46,176 bases of DNA from Thermoplasmatota archaeon. Its GTDB lineage: Archaea > Thermoplasmatota > JAKEGO01 > JANQNJ01. Shown here piece by piece: positions 40,562 to 46,176 of the stretch (position 1 is the stretch's first letter; every line of letters begins with the position of its first letter). The translations under genes and the position numbers were made by a program. The notes under the pieces are model-generated. The model did no database searches. It saw only the letters and a list, made by a program, of their open reading frames with translations, and was not told the DNA's origin. The DNA is taken from the NCBI GenBank assembly GCA_028279645.1, contig JANQNJ010000027.1, positions 1-46,176 of the forward strand, read 5' to 3'.

Positions 40562-40587
40562 CCAGAACTCCATCTTTCCCGTTCTGG
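40562..40587 (+). terminator. Hairpin after the DUF59 gene
   Basis: CCAGAAC (40562-40568) pairs with GTTCTGG (40581-40587), a seven-base stem with a 12-base loop, 37 bases after the stop. No T tract follows, so termination is uncertain. Confidence 0.35.
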
Positions 40588-40611
40588 AAGATATTCTCAC
40601 CAATTCGAAAC

Positions 40612-40619
40612 GTATATAT
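40612..40619 (+). promoter_or_regulatory. TATA box of rpl15e
   Basis: GTATATAT predicts a start near 40643 and a leader of about 95 bases before ATG 40738. Confidence 0.6.
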
Positions 40620-40627
40620 TGTAGAAG

Positions 40628-40713
40628 GGAATCTCCAGTATTCCCGCGAGATTCCATACCCACGGGCATAGGACCCGTGAATGGAAGACGGAGATGTGTC
40701 CCCGGGACCGGGG
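40628..40713 (+). promoter_or_regulatory. Structured promoter and leader of rpl15e
   Basis: GGAATCTC (40628-40635) is complementary to GAGATTCC (40648-40655), spanning the likely start site. TTCCAT (40652-40657) pairs with ATGGAA (40681-40686) around an inner stem CACGGG (40661-40666) / CCCGTG (40674-40679). A further hairpin is CCCCGG (40700-40705) / CCGGGG (40708-40713), shortly before the Shine-Dalgarno sequence. Such folding could allow autoregulation by a ribosomal protein. Confidence 0.5.
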
Positions 40714-40737
40714 ATGAATCCGGAGAGGGTGATCGCT

Positions 40738-41328
40738 ATGACGAAAAGCGCATACAAGTACATGAGCGAGGCCTGGAAGCGTCCGAAGGACAAGGCCACC
40801 AAGGAGCTCTACAGACAGAGGCTCATCCAGTGGAGGAGGGAGCCCGTTGTTCTCAGGATAGACAGACCCACCAGGCTCGACAGGGCCAGGGCGCTCGGAT
40901 ACCGGGCGAAGCAGGGTTATATCGTTTCACGTACCCGTGTCAGACGCGGCGGCCTCAGGAAGAGGACCATCAAGGGAGGCCGTAAGCCGAAGAGGAAGGG
41001 TATCAAGAAGATCACAATGGCCAAATCGATCCAGAGGATCGCCGAGGAGAGGGTCGCCCGCAGGTATGCCAACCTCGAGGTGCTCAACTCCTACTGGGTG
41101 GGCGAGGACGGACGACACAAGTTCTACGAGATCATACTCGTGGACCCTTCGCATCCCGCCATCAAGGCCGATCCGAAGATCAACTGGATCTGCGAGGCGC
41201 AGCACACACGGCGCGCCAACCGCGGTCTGACCTCTGCAGGCAGCAAGGGTCGCGGCCTTCGCAACAAAGGCCGCGGCGCGGAGAAGCTGAGACCGTCATT
41301 AGCCGCACACGACAGGAAAGGGAAATAA
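40738..41328 (+). CDS. rpl15e: 50S ribosomal protein L15e
   Basis: The 196-residue protein starts [18 protein letters not shown], the standard L15e N-terminus, and includes [38 protein letters not shown] and a very basic C-terminus with [14 protein letters not shown]. It is a large-subunit protein of archaea and eukaryotes. The frame runs open from 40681, but GAGAGGGTGA lies just before ATG 40738 with a normal gap, and this start gives the family length. Its leader is predicted to be strongly structured. No other ribosomal protein gene adjoins it. Confidence 0.96.
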   Translation: MTKSAYKYMSEAWKRPKDKATKELYRQRLIQWRREPVVLRIDRPTRLDRARALGYRAKQGYIVSRTRVRRGGLRKRTIKGGRKPKRKGIKKITMAKSIQRIAEERVARRYANLEVLNSYWVGEDGRHKFYEIILVDPSHPAIKADPKINWICEAQHTRRANRGLTSAGSKGRGLRNKGRGAEKLRPSLAAHDRKGK

Positions 41329-41386
41329 GCGTTAAATACCGGAGGGCAGTAGCCTCCGTCATACACCCTGAAAGAGGTGAACCTAG

Positions 41387-42295
41387 ATGGGCAGAGAGAT
41401 CGACCTGACGAAGATGAGGAAGGGAACCGAGCTGCTGAAGCGCGGCTTCGCAAAGATGCAGAAGGGCGGCGTCGTGATGGACGTCACAGATGCCAAGCAG
41501 GCGCTCATCGCCGAGGAGGCTGGAGCCGTCGCCGTGATGGCGCTCGAGCGTGTCCCGGCGGATATCAGGGCCCAGGGCGGCGTAGCCCGGATGTCGGACC
41601 CGGTCAAGATCATCGAGATCAAGGAGGCCGTGACCATCCCGGTGATGGCCAAGGCCAGGATCGGCCACTTCGTGGAGGCTCAGGTCCTCGAGGTACTCGG
41701 CGTCGACATGGTCGACGAGTCCGAGGTCCTTACACCTGCCGATCCTTTCTACCACATCGACAAGTCCAACTTCACCATCCCGTTCGTATGCGGTGCCAGG
41801 AGCCTGGGAGAGGCGCTTCGCCGTATCGACGAGGGTGCAGCAATGGTCAGGACCAAGGGCGAGGCCGGCACAGGCAACGTCATCGAGGCGGTCCGTCATC
41901 AGCATTCGATCATCGGCGCGATCCGCGGCCTCCAGGGCAAGACCGACCAGGAGCTGTTCGAGGTGGCTAGGAAGATCGAGGCCCCATTCGACCTCGTGAA
42001 GGAGGTCTCCGTGCTCCAGAGGCTTCCGGTGGTCAACTTCGCCGCAGGCGGACTTGCGACCCCGGCCGACGCCGCCATGATGATGCAGATGGGAAGCGAC
42101 GGCGTCTTCGTCGGCTCCGGCATCTTCAAGTCCTCGGATCCCGAACCGCGTGCCAGGGCCATCGTCGAGGCGGTCACCCATTTCGACGAGCCCGATGTCA
42201 TAGCTGAGGTTTCAAAGGGGCTGGGCGATCCGATGCGCGGAATGGACATGTCCGAGATACCCGAGGACCAGCAGCTTGCTACTCGCGGCTGGTGA
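41387..42295 (+). CDS. pdxS: Pyridoxal 5'-phosphate synthase, PdxS subunit
   Basis: This 302-residue TIM-barrel enzyme makes PLP from ribose 5-phosphate, glyceraldehyde 3-phosphate and ammonia. Signature segments are [36 protein letters not shown] (with the imine-forming lysine), [13 protein letters not shown] and [14 protein letters not shown], followed by [13 protein letters not shown]. The glutaminase partner PdxT is not in this window. ATG 41387 has GAGGTGA seven bases upstream. The short gap before it holds TTAAATA-type sequence and a GGAGG/CCTCC hairpin. The two PLP-dependent aminotransferases in the window are potential users of its product. Confidence 0.96.
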   Translation: MGREIDLTKMRKGTELLKRGFAKMQKGGVVMDVTDAKQALIAEEAGAVAVMALERVPADIRAQGGVARMSDPVKIIEIKEAVTIPVMAKARIGHFVEAQVLEVLGVDMVDESEVLTPADPFYHIDKSNFTIPFVCGARSLGEALRRIDEGAAMVRTKGEAGTGNVIEAVRHQHSIIGAIRGLQGKTDQELFEVARKIEAPFDLVKEVSVLQRLPVVNFAAGGLATPADAAMMMQMGSDGVFVGSGIFKSSDPEPRARAIVEAVTHFDEPDVIAEVSKGLGDPMRGMDMSEIPEDQQLATRGW

Positions 42296-42351
42296 CGTCC
42301 CGCGATAGCGCGACGCATCGACCACTGCCGGTCTTATTCGACGTTGATATA

Positions 42352-42360
42352 CGTTTTAAG
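42352..42360 (+). promoter_or_regulatory. TATA box of the acyl-CoA synthetase gene
   Basis: CGTTTTAAG predicts a start near 42383, downstream of GTG 42376, so it favours ATG 42409 as start codon. Confidence 0.45.
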
Positions 42361-42408
42361 CAAAACCATTAAGTAGTGTATCTCAGAGTGGCCCACCAAG
42401 GGCATCGA

Positions 42409-44097
42409 ATGCTCAGATATCATTTCGATGCCTACTACCAACGCATGGTGACCGATATGAACGAGGATTGCGGACCCGAGGAGTACCAGGACTACGAGAC
42501 CATGGTACGTGAGTTCGAATGGACCGTGCCGGAGCACTTCAACTTCGGCTTCGACGTCGTCGACAAGTGGGCAGAGGACCGGACCAAGATGGCCCTAGTC
42601 TCCATCGACAGCATCGGTGAGAAGACCAGTTACCAGACATTCTACGAGCTGTCGGTGCTTTCGAACCAGTTCGCCAACGTCCTTCGGAACCTGGGCGTCC
42701 AGAAGGGCGACAGGGTCCTCGTTATGCTCGAGAGCATCCCGCAGTGGTACGTCGTGATGATCGGTATGTTCAAGCTCGGCGTCGTCCCGATGCCAGGGAC
42801 CGTATTGCTGACGGCCAAGGACGTCGAGTACAGGATCAACAGGGCCGAGGCCTGTATGGTAGTGACCGACGTCAACCACATCGGCCGCGTCGAGCGGATC
42901 GCCGAGAAGTGTCCGACCCTCCAGCACAAGATGGTCGTTGACGGCAAGGTCCACGAGTGGCTCAGCTTCGACGAGGAGATGGACAAGGTGCCCCATGTCC
43001 TCGACCGGGACGAGATCGAGACCACCAGTGCCGACGATCCGATGCTGCTCTATTTCACTAGTGGGACGACAGGCCAGCCCAAGATGGTGCTCCACACCCA
43101 CAGCTACGGCAAGGGGCACGAGGTCACTGCCAGATTCGCTCAGGCCCTCAGGTCGAGCGACCTCCACTGGGCCATCTCCGAGACCGGCTGGGCGAAGGCC
43201 GCCTGGGGAAAGCTGTTCGGCCAGATGATCGTCGGTGCGGCCATCATCCAGTGGGAGACGCCGGGCCGGTTTGACGCCGATGGACTGTTGAAGGCCATGG
43301 AGCGGTACGGTGTGACGACCTTCTGCGCTCCTCCGACGGTCTACAGGATGCTCATACAGCAGTACCTTCCTCAATATCGACTCTCGCTCAGACACTGCAT
43401 GTCCGCCGGTGAGCCCTTGAATCCGGAGGTGATCAAGGTATGGAAGGACGCCTTCGGCCTGGACATCTACGATTTCTATGGACAGACAGAGACCGTCTGC
43501 GTGTTGTCCAACTACCCGTTCATGCCTATCAAGTACGGTTCCGTGGGAAAGCCCACACCCGGCCACGACGTGCGCATCGTCGATGATGATGGGAAGGAGC
43601 TCCCTGTTGATGAGGAGGGCAACATCGCCATCTACCTCGGCGAAAGAAGGCCGCCCGGTCTGATGCAGGAGTACTGGAAGGACGAGGAGGCGATGTCCAA
43701 GGCATTCCGCGGTGATTACTATTTCACCGGGGACAGAGCTTACAAGGACTCCGACGGCTACTTCTGGTTCGTCGGACGCGACGACGACGTGATCAAGTCC
43801 TCCGGATACAGGATCGGTCCGTTCGAGGTCGAGTCGACATTGCTGGAACATCCCTCGGTCGTTGAGTGCGCCGTCGTCGGCGTCGAGGACCCAGGCGGTG
43901 TGAGGGGAATCGTTGTGAAGGCCCATGTGGTCCTGGCCAAGGGCTTCGAGGGGAGTGCAGAACTGACCAAGGAGCTCCAGGAGTACGTCAAGACGAACAC
44001 CGCTCCGTACAAATATCCGAGGATCATCGAATACGCCGATGAGCTGCCGAAGACGATATCCGGCAAGATATTGAGAAGGGAGCTCAGGAAGAAGTAG
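42409..44097 (+). CDS. Acyl-CoA synthetase, AMP-binding (medium-chain type)
   Basis: The 562-residue ANL-superfamily enzyme has YFTSGTTGQPKM (ATP loop), WAISETGWAKAAWG, a DFYGQTETVCV motif, TGDRAYKDSDGYFWFVGRDDDVIKSSGYRIGP, and the catalytic lysine in PKTISGKILRREL. The arrangement fits medium-chain or short-chain acyl-CoA synthetases, which make acyl-CoA from a carboxylic acid, ATP and CoA through an acyl-adenylate. Exact chain length is not predictable. The frame opens at GTG 42376, but the TATA position and AAGGG before ATG 42409 favour the shorter form. The 113-base gap after pdxS includes a CGCG-ATAG-CGCG hairpin. Confidence 0.9.
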   Translation: MLRYHFDAYYQRMVTDMNEDCGPEEYQDYETMVREFEWTVPEHFNFGFDVVDKWAEDRTKMALVSIDSIGEKTSYQTFYELSVLSNQFANVLRNLGVQKGDRVLVMLESIPQWYVVMIGMFKLGVVPMPGTVLLTAKDVEYRINRAEACMVVTDVNHIGRVERIAEKCPTLQHKMVVDGKVHEWLSFDEEMDKVPHVLDRDEIETTSADDPMLLYFTSGTTGQPKMVLHTHSYGKGHEVTARFAQALRSSDLHWAISETGWAKAAWGKLFGQMIVGAAIIQWETPGRFDADGLLKAMERYGVTTFCAPPTVYRMLIQQYLPQYRLSLRHCMSAGEPLNPEVIKVWKDAFGLDIYDFYGQTETVCVLSNYPFMPIKYGSVGKPTPGHDVRIVDDDGKELPVDEEGNIAIYLGERRPPGLMQEYWKDEEAMSKAFRGDYYFTGDRAYKDSDGYFWFVGRDDDVIKSSGYRIGPFEVESTLLEHPSVVECAVVGVEDPGGVRGIVVKAHVVLAKGFEGSAELTKELQEYVKTNTAPYKYPRIIEYADELPKTISGKILRRELRKK

Positions 44098-44133
44098 TGC
44101 GCTGATGATCGCTGTCTGTGATGTTCACGCACA

Positions 44134-45138
44134 TCACAGGATAACCGAGATCTCGCTACCACAATTGCTGCAAATGTTCCAATCGGACCCGGTCGCTCTC
44201 GCCGAGAACCCCGATCTGGAGATCACGGTATTGTTGCATTTAGGGCAATACGTGTCCTCCTTACCAGGGATCCGTATGTTACCAAGAAAGACGTGGGCCA
44301 GACCGTTCTCTTTCGCGATGTCATAGGCCATTTCGAGGGTGGCGGCGGGGGTTGGCGGCAGGTCGGACATCTTGTAGTCGCCGTGGAACCTGGAGAAGTG
44401 GACCGGGACCTCCGGACCAAGCTCGTCATGGACCCATTTGGTGAACTTGTCGAGCTCCTCGCGGCTGTCGTTCCCGCCGGGAACGATCAGCGTCGTCAGT
44501 TCGATATGGATGCCAAGCTCGACGGCCCTCCTGCACGTCTTCTTGACCGGCTCGAGATGTGATCCGCAGAGATCTGAATAGAATCCGTCGTCGAACGACT
44601 TCACGTCGATGTTCATCGCGTCGAGGTATGGTGCGATGGTTTCGAGGGCTTCGGCAGTCATGTAGCCGTTGGTCACGTAGCAGGTGTAAAGACCCTCCTT
44701 CTTTGCCAGCTTCGACGCCTCGTACGTGAACTCGAACCAGATGGTCGGCTCGTTGTAGGTCCACGCGATCCCCGCCGCCCCCTGCCGAAGCGAGACGGCG
44801 ACGGCGTCCTCAGGTGTCATCGACGGTCCCTTCACCATGTCTATATCCCTCTGGGATATGTCCCAGTTCTGACAGAAGCCGCACCTGAAGTTGCAGCCGA
44901 CCGTGCCGAAGCTCATGACATCCGTGCCTGGGTGGAAATGATAGAGCGGCTTCTTCTCGATAGGATCGAGATGGACGGCTATCGCCTTTCCGTAGACGAG
45001 CGAGTACAGGGTGCCGTCCTGGTTCTCCCGGACGCCGCAGATACCGCGTTTTCCATCGACGATCTTGCAACGATGTGAGCAGAGGCTGCATTCGACGACG
45101 TCGTTCCCGGCGGGGTCCCAGAGCATGGCCTCCTTCAT
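44134..45138 (-). CDS. amrS: AmmeMemoRadiSam-type radical SAM enzyme
   Basis: This 334-residue protein has an N-terminal Cys group (C17, C20, C24, C34), the radical SAM triad CNFRCGFC (C82, C86, C89), AWTYNEPTIWFEF, NGYMTAEAL and VHFSRFHGDYKM. It ends in a zinc ribbon (CPKC and CSNC). This matches the PflA-like protein of the AmmeMemoRadiSam set, which usually occurs with AMMECR1 and Memo proteins; neither lies in the window. The substrate is unknown. The TATA box CCTAATAAGC is centred 27 bases before ATG 45138, so the mRNA is probably leaderless. It is convergent with the acyl-CoA synthetase gene. Confidence 0.88.
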   Translation of the reverse strand: MKEAMLWDPAGNDVVECSLCSHRCKIVDGKRGICGVRENQDGTLYSLVYGKAIAVHLDPIEKKPLYHFHPGTDVMSFGTVGCNFRCGFCQNWDISQRDIDMVKGPSMTPEDAVAVSLRQGAAGIAWTYNEPTIWFEFTYEASKLAKKEGLYTCYVTNGYMTAEALETIAPYLDAMNIDVKSFDDGFYSDLCGSHLEPVKKTCRRAVELGIHIELTTLIVPGGNDSREELDKFTKWVHDELGPEVPVHFSRFHGDYKMSDLPPTPAATLEMAYDIAKENGLAHVFLGNIRIPGKEDTYCPKCNNTVISRSGFSARATGSDWNICSNCGSEISVIL

Positions 45139-45160
45139 TCGGGGCTCTATCGGTGTGTTG

Positions 45161-45170
45161 GCTTATTAGG
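45161..45170 (-). promoter_or_regulatory. TATA box of the AmmeMemoRadiSam gene
   Basis: CCTAATAAGC on the minus strand is centred 27 bases before ATG 45138. Copy C of the 23-base-period element begins less than 20 bases further upstream, where a regulator would bind. Confidence 0.55.
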
Positions 45171-45188
45171 CTAACTGCGGACGACGAC

Positions 45189-45251
45189 GCCCACGCCGGG
45201 AATTTACTGGGACCCATGCCTGGATATAGCTTGGACCCGCCCTGCGTCGCC
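45189..45251. repeat. Copy C of the dispersed 23-base-period element
   Basis: Unit starts are at 45189 (GCCCACGCC), 45212 (ACCCATGCC, ending AGCTTGG) and 45235 (ACCCGCCC), each exactly 23 bases apart. ACGAC precedes unit 1. Unit 2 closely matches unit 2 of copy A and unit 3 of copy B. Confidence 0.75.
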
Positions 45252-45288
45252 AGTGCGTGAGCTTCCTGTGGTAGGCCCTCTCTGACAG

Positions 45289-45399
45289 CCCCCCGCTTTG
45301 CCATGGATTGGGCCTAATGGACCTAGGTTTTTATCGAAACCATTGGTTGGTGTTCGACCATCACGATCCTGGCCCAATCCATGGTCTAGCGTTGGGGGG
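45289..45399. repeat. 111-bp inverted-repeat element
   Basis: The left arm has CCCCCC (45289-45294) and CCATGGATTGGGCC (45301-45314); the right arm has GGCCCAATCCATGG (45371-45384) and GGGGGG (45394-45399). Inside are two small hairpins: GGTTT/AAACC (45326-45341) and TGGT/ACCA (45348-45360). It has no ORF. It could be a MITE-like element or a structured RNA gene. Confidence 0.65.
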
Positions 45400-45443
45400 T
45401 CGGTCCGGAAGGGTATTCATCAGAATGCCTATCACGAACGACG

Positions 45444-45535
45444 ACCCGCGCCGAGAAGATGCTTAGACCCATGCTTGAAAAACAATTGAACCCATGCCGA
45501 GATATCGCTAGCACCCTCACTAACAAGAAAGTAAT
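45444..45535. repeat. Copy B of the dispersed 23-base-period element
   Basis: ACCC starts are at 45444, 45467, 45490 and 45513, exactly 23 bases apart. Units begin ACCCGCGCC, ACCCATGCT, ACCCATGCC and ACCCTCAC. A degenerate earlier unit with ATGCC in phase may start at 45421. It ends about 20 bases past the hypC stop. The gap 45139-45554 has no gene and holds copies C and B and the inverted-repeat element. Confidence 0.78.
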
Positions 45536-45554
45536 GAGACGGGTCCGGGAAGCT

Positions 45555-45800
45555 CTACGGTATGATACCCGCGGCCTTCAACATCTCCTCCCTGGACAGG
45601 ACCTCCTCGAAGGTCTCCAGCGTCTTCCGCGCCTCCTCCTGGTCCAGGATCTCGATGGCGTACCCGGCGTGCACGATCACGTAATCTCCGATACCGGCGT
45701 CGACGAAGGTGATATCCACCTTTCGTGTCACTCCGCCGAAGTCTACCTCGGCCTTCGGGTGGTCTATCTCTACTACCTTTCCAGGTATCGCCAGGCACAT
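45555..45800 (-). CDS. hypC: Hydrogenase assembly chaperone HypC/HupF
   Basis: The 81-residue protein starts MCLAIPGKVVEID, the invariant HypC N-terminus with the essential Cys2, and continues VDITFVDAGIGDYVIVHAGYAIEILD. HypC carries the Fe(CN)2CO precursor between HypD and the large subunit of a NiFe hydrogenase. No other hyp or hydrogenase genes are in the window. The frame is open from 45845, but ATG 45800 must be the start because Cys2 has to be second. A TATA box at 45824-45834 is centred about 28 bases upstream, so the mRNA is leaderless. Confidence 0.94.
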   Translation of the reverse strand: MCLAIPGKVVEIDHPKAEVDFGGVTRKVDITFVDAGIGDYVIVHAGYAIEILDQEEARKTLETFEEVLSREEMLKAAGIIP

Positions 45801-45823
45801 ATATCTCGAAGACGCCGTCCGCC

Positions 45824-45834
45824 GAATATAAACG
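45824..45834 (-). promoter_or_regulatory. TATA box of hypC
   Basis: CGTTTATATTC on the minus strand is centred about 28 bases before ATG 45800, inside the longest open frame, which confirms the shorter start. Confidence 0.65.
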
Positions 45835-45915
45835 TTGCGGTGCACATTTTAGGTCTGGGGTGTCGTTACAAACCTTCTTATCCATGCAGTATTATCCTTT
45901 CGAACAGGTGTGCAG

Positions 45916-46176
45916 ATGATCGAGAAGGAGATGAAGACGATGCAGCTCCCCAGGGAGGTCGTCATCGGTCCAGACGCCCTTGGCTCGATACCCGATGTCG
46001 CCAAGAGGCTCTTCCTCCGAGATACCGCCATCGTCGTCTGCGACGGGGTGACCCGCGACATCGCGGGAACTCGCGTCAAGGACGAGCTTGCAGACGGCGG
46101 ACTCGATGTTGATATCACGCTGATCGAGGGCGCGAACAGGGGCGAGGTCGACAGGGTCAAGGGTCTCTCATCGGAG
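45916..46176 (+). CDS. egsA: sn-Glycerol-1-phosphate dehydrogenase, N-terminal part (cut by window edge)
   Basis: The first 87 residues are present: MIEKEMKTMQLPREVVIGPD, then a Rossmann-like region with TAIVVCDGVTRDIAG and LIEGANRGEVDRV. This matches archaeal G1P dehydrogenase, which reduces dihydroxyacetone phosphate to sn-glycerol 1-phosphate, the backbone of archaeal lipids. The catalytic metal-binding part lies outside the window. CAGGTG precedes ATG 45916 by about six bases; later ATGs at 45931 and 45940 are alternatives. It is divergent from hypC, 115 bases apart. Confidence 0.88.
   Translation, partial: MIEKEMKTMQLPREVVIGPDALGSIPDVAKRLFLRDTAIVVCDGVTRDIAGTRVKDELADGGLDVDITLIEGANRGEVDRVKGLSSE

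Noticed and set aside
42595-43926. 443-residue open frame on the minus strand
   Set aside because: It is antisense to the well-supported acyl-CoA synthetase and shows only biased composition.
45289-45399. tRNA gene
   Set aside because: The TTCGA box and paired ends look tRNA-like, but there is no anticodon arm, D arm or acceptor of the right length.
45189-45535. CRISPR array
   Set aside because: The 23-base units are contiguous with no unique spacers, and no cas genes are in the window.

Overview
The window is archaeal. It holds sn-glycerol-1-phosphate dehydrogenase (start only), ribosomal protein L15e, a DUF373 membrane protein, the methanopterin-pathway kinase MptE, an archaeal-type tRNA G10 methyltransferase, TrmB and bacterio-opsin-activator-type HTH regulators, and a PGF-CTERM surface protein. 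Many genes have a TATA box 24-30 bases before the start codon, which implies leaderless mRNAs. I infer a GC-rich euryarchaeon, most likely a Thermoplasmatota lineage; that placement is tentative because the window has no rRNA.

Layout. 1-4662 (minus strand): a truncated zinc-ribbon gene, trmG10, and an apparent operon DUF373 / AIR-synthase-like / mptE. 5026-7264 (plus): a two-gene ABC exporter. 7351-15744 (plus): a giant PAS/GAF sensor with no output domain, a coiled-coil protein, a class I aminotransferase and a radical SAM enzyme. 15951-16979: the PGF-CTERM surface protein. 17085-18506 (minus): cysS. 18615-23961 (minus): a five-gene thiol-rich group, namely an AhpD-like protein, a small Cys protein, a tetraether-synthase-family radical SAM enzyme, a Cys-rich methyltransferase and a YyaL/DUF255 thioredoxin-fold protein. 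24098-30061: a less GC-rich accessory stretch with two tandem membrane-anchored proteins carrying EF-hand-like loops, a GNAT, a DUF998 protein, a zinc-ribbon protein and a large beta-helix surface protein. 30334-30570: two minus-strand tRNA genes. 30712-34909: a PHP phosphoesterase, an unknown protein with an aminotransferase overlapping it, and an M24 peptidase overlapping a SET-domain gene. 35116-39002 (minus): an RND/MMPL exporter, an unlisted 56-residue Cys protein and a TrmB regulator. 39422-44097 (plus): HTH regulator, MIP18/DUF59, rpl15e, pdxS, acyl-CoA synthetase. 44134-46176: an AmmeMemoRadiSam-type radical SAM enzyme, hypC and the start of egsA.

Non-coding structure is the most unusual part. 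A dispersed element made of tandem units with an exact 23-base period occurs three times, at 33256, 45189 and 45444. Two of the copies flank a 111-bp inverted-repeat element at 45289-45399. A compact nested hairpin at 39269-39338 looks like a small RNA or cis-regulatory RNA. The rpl15e leader contains stable hairpins and a start-site inverted repeat. The last bases of the tRNA(CAU) gene are repeated in inverted form just downstream of it.

Working together: mptE with its operon partners suggests C1 carrier biosynthesis; hypC implies a NiFe hydrogenase elsewhere; egsA and possibly the tetraether-synthase homologue touch membrane lipid synthesis. The five-gene thiol-rich group is the best candidate for an undescribed pathway.
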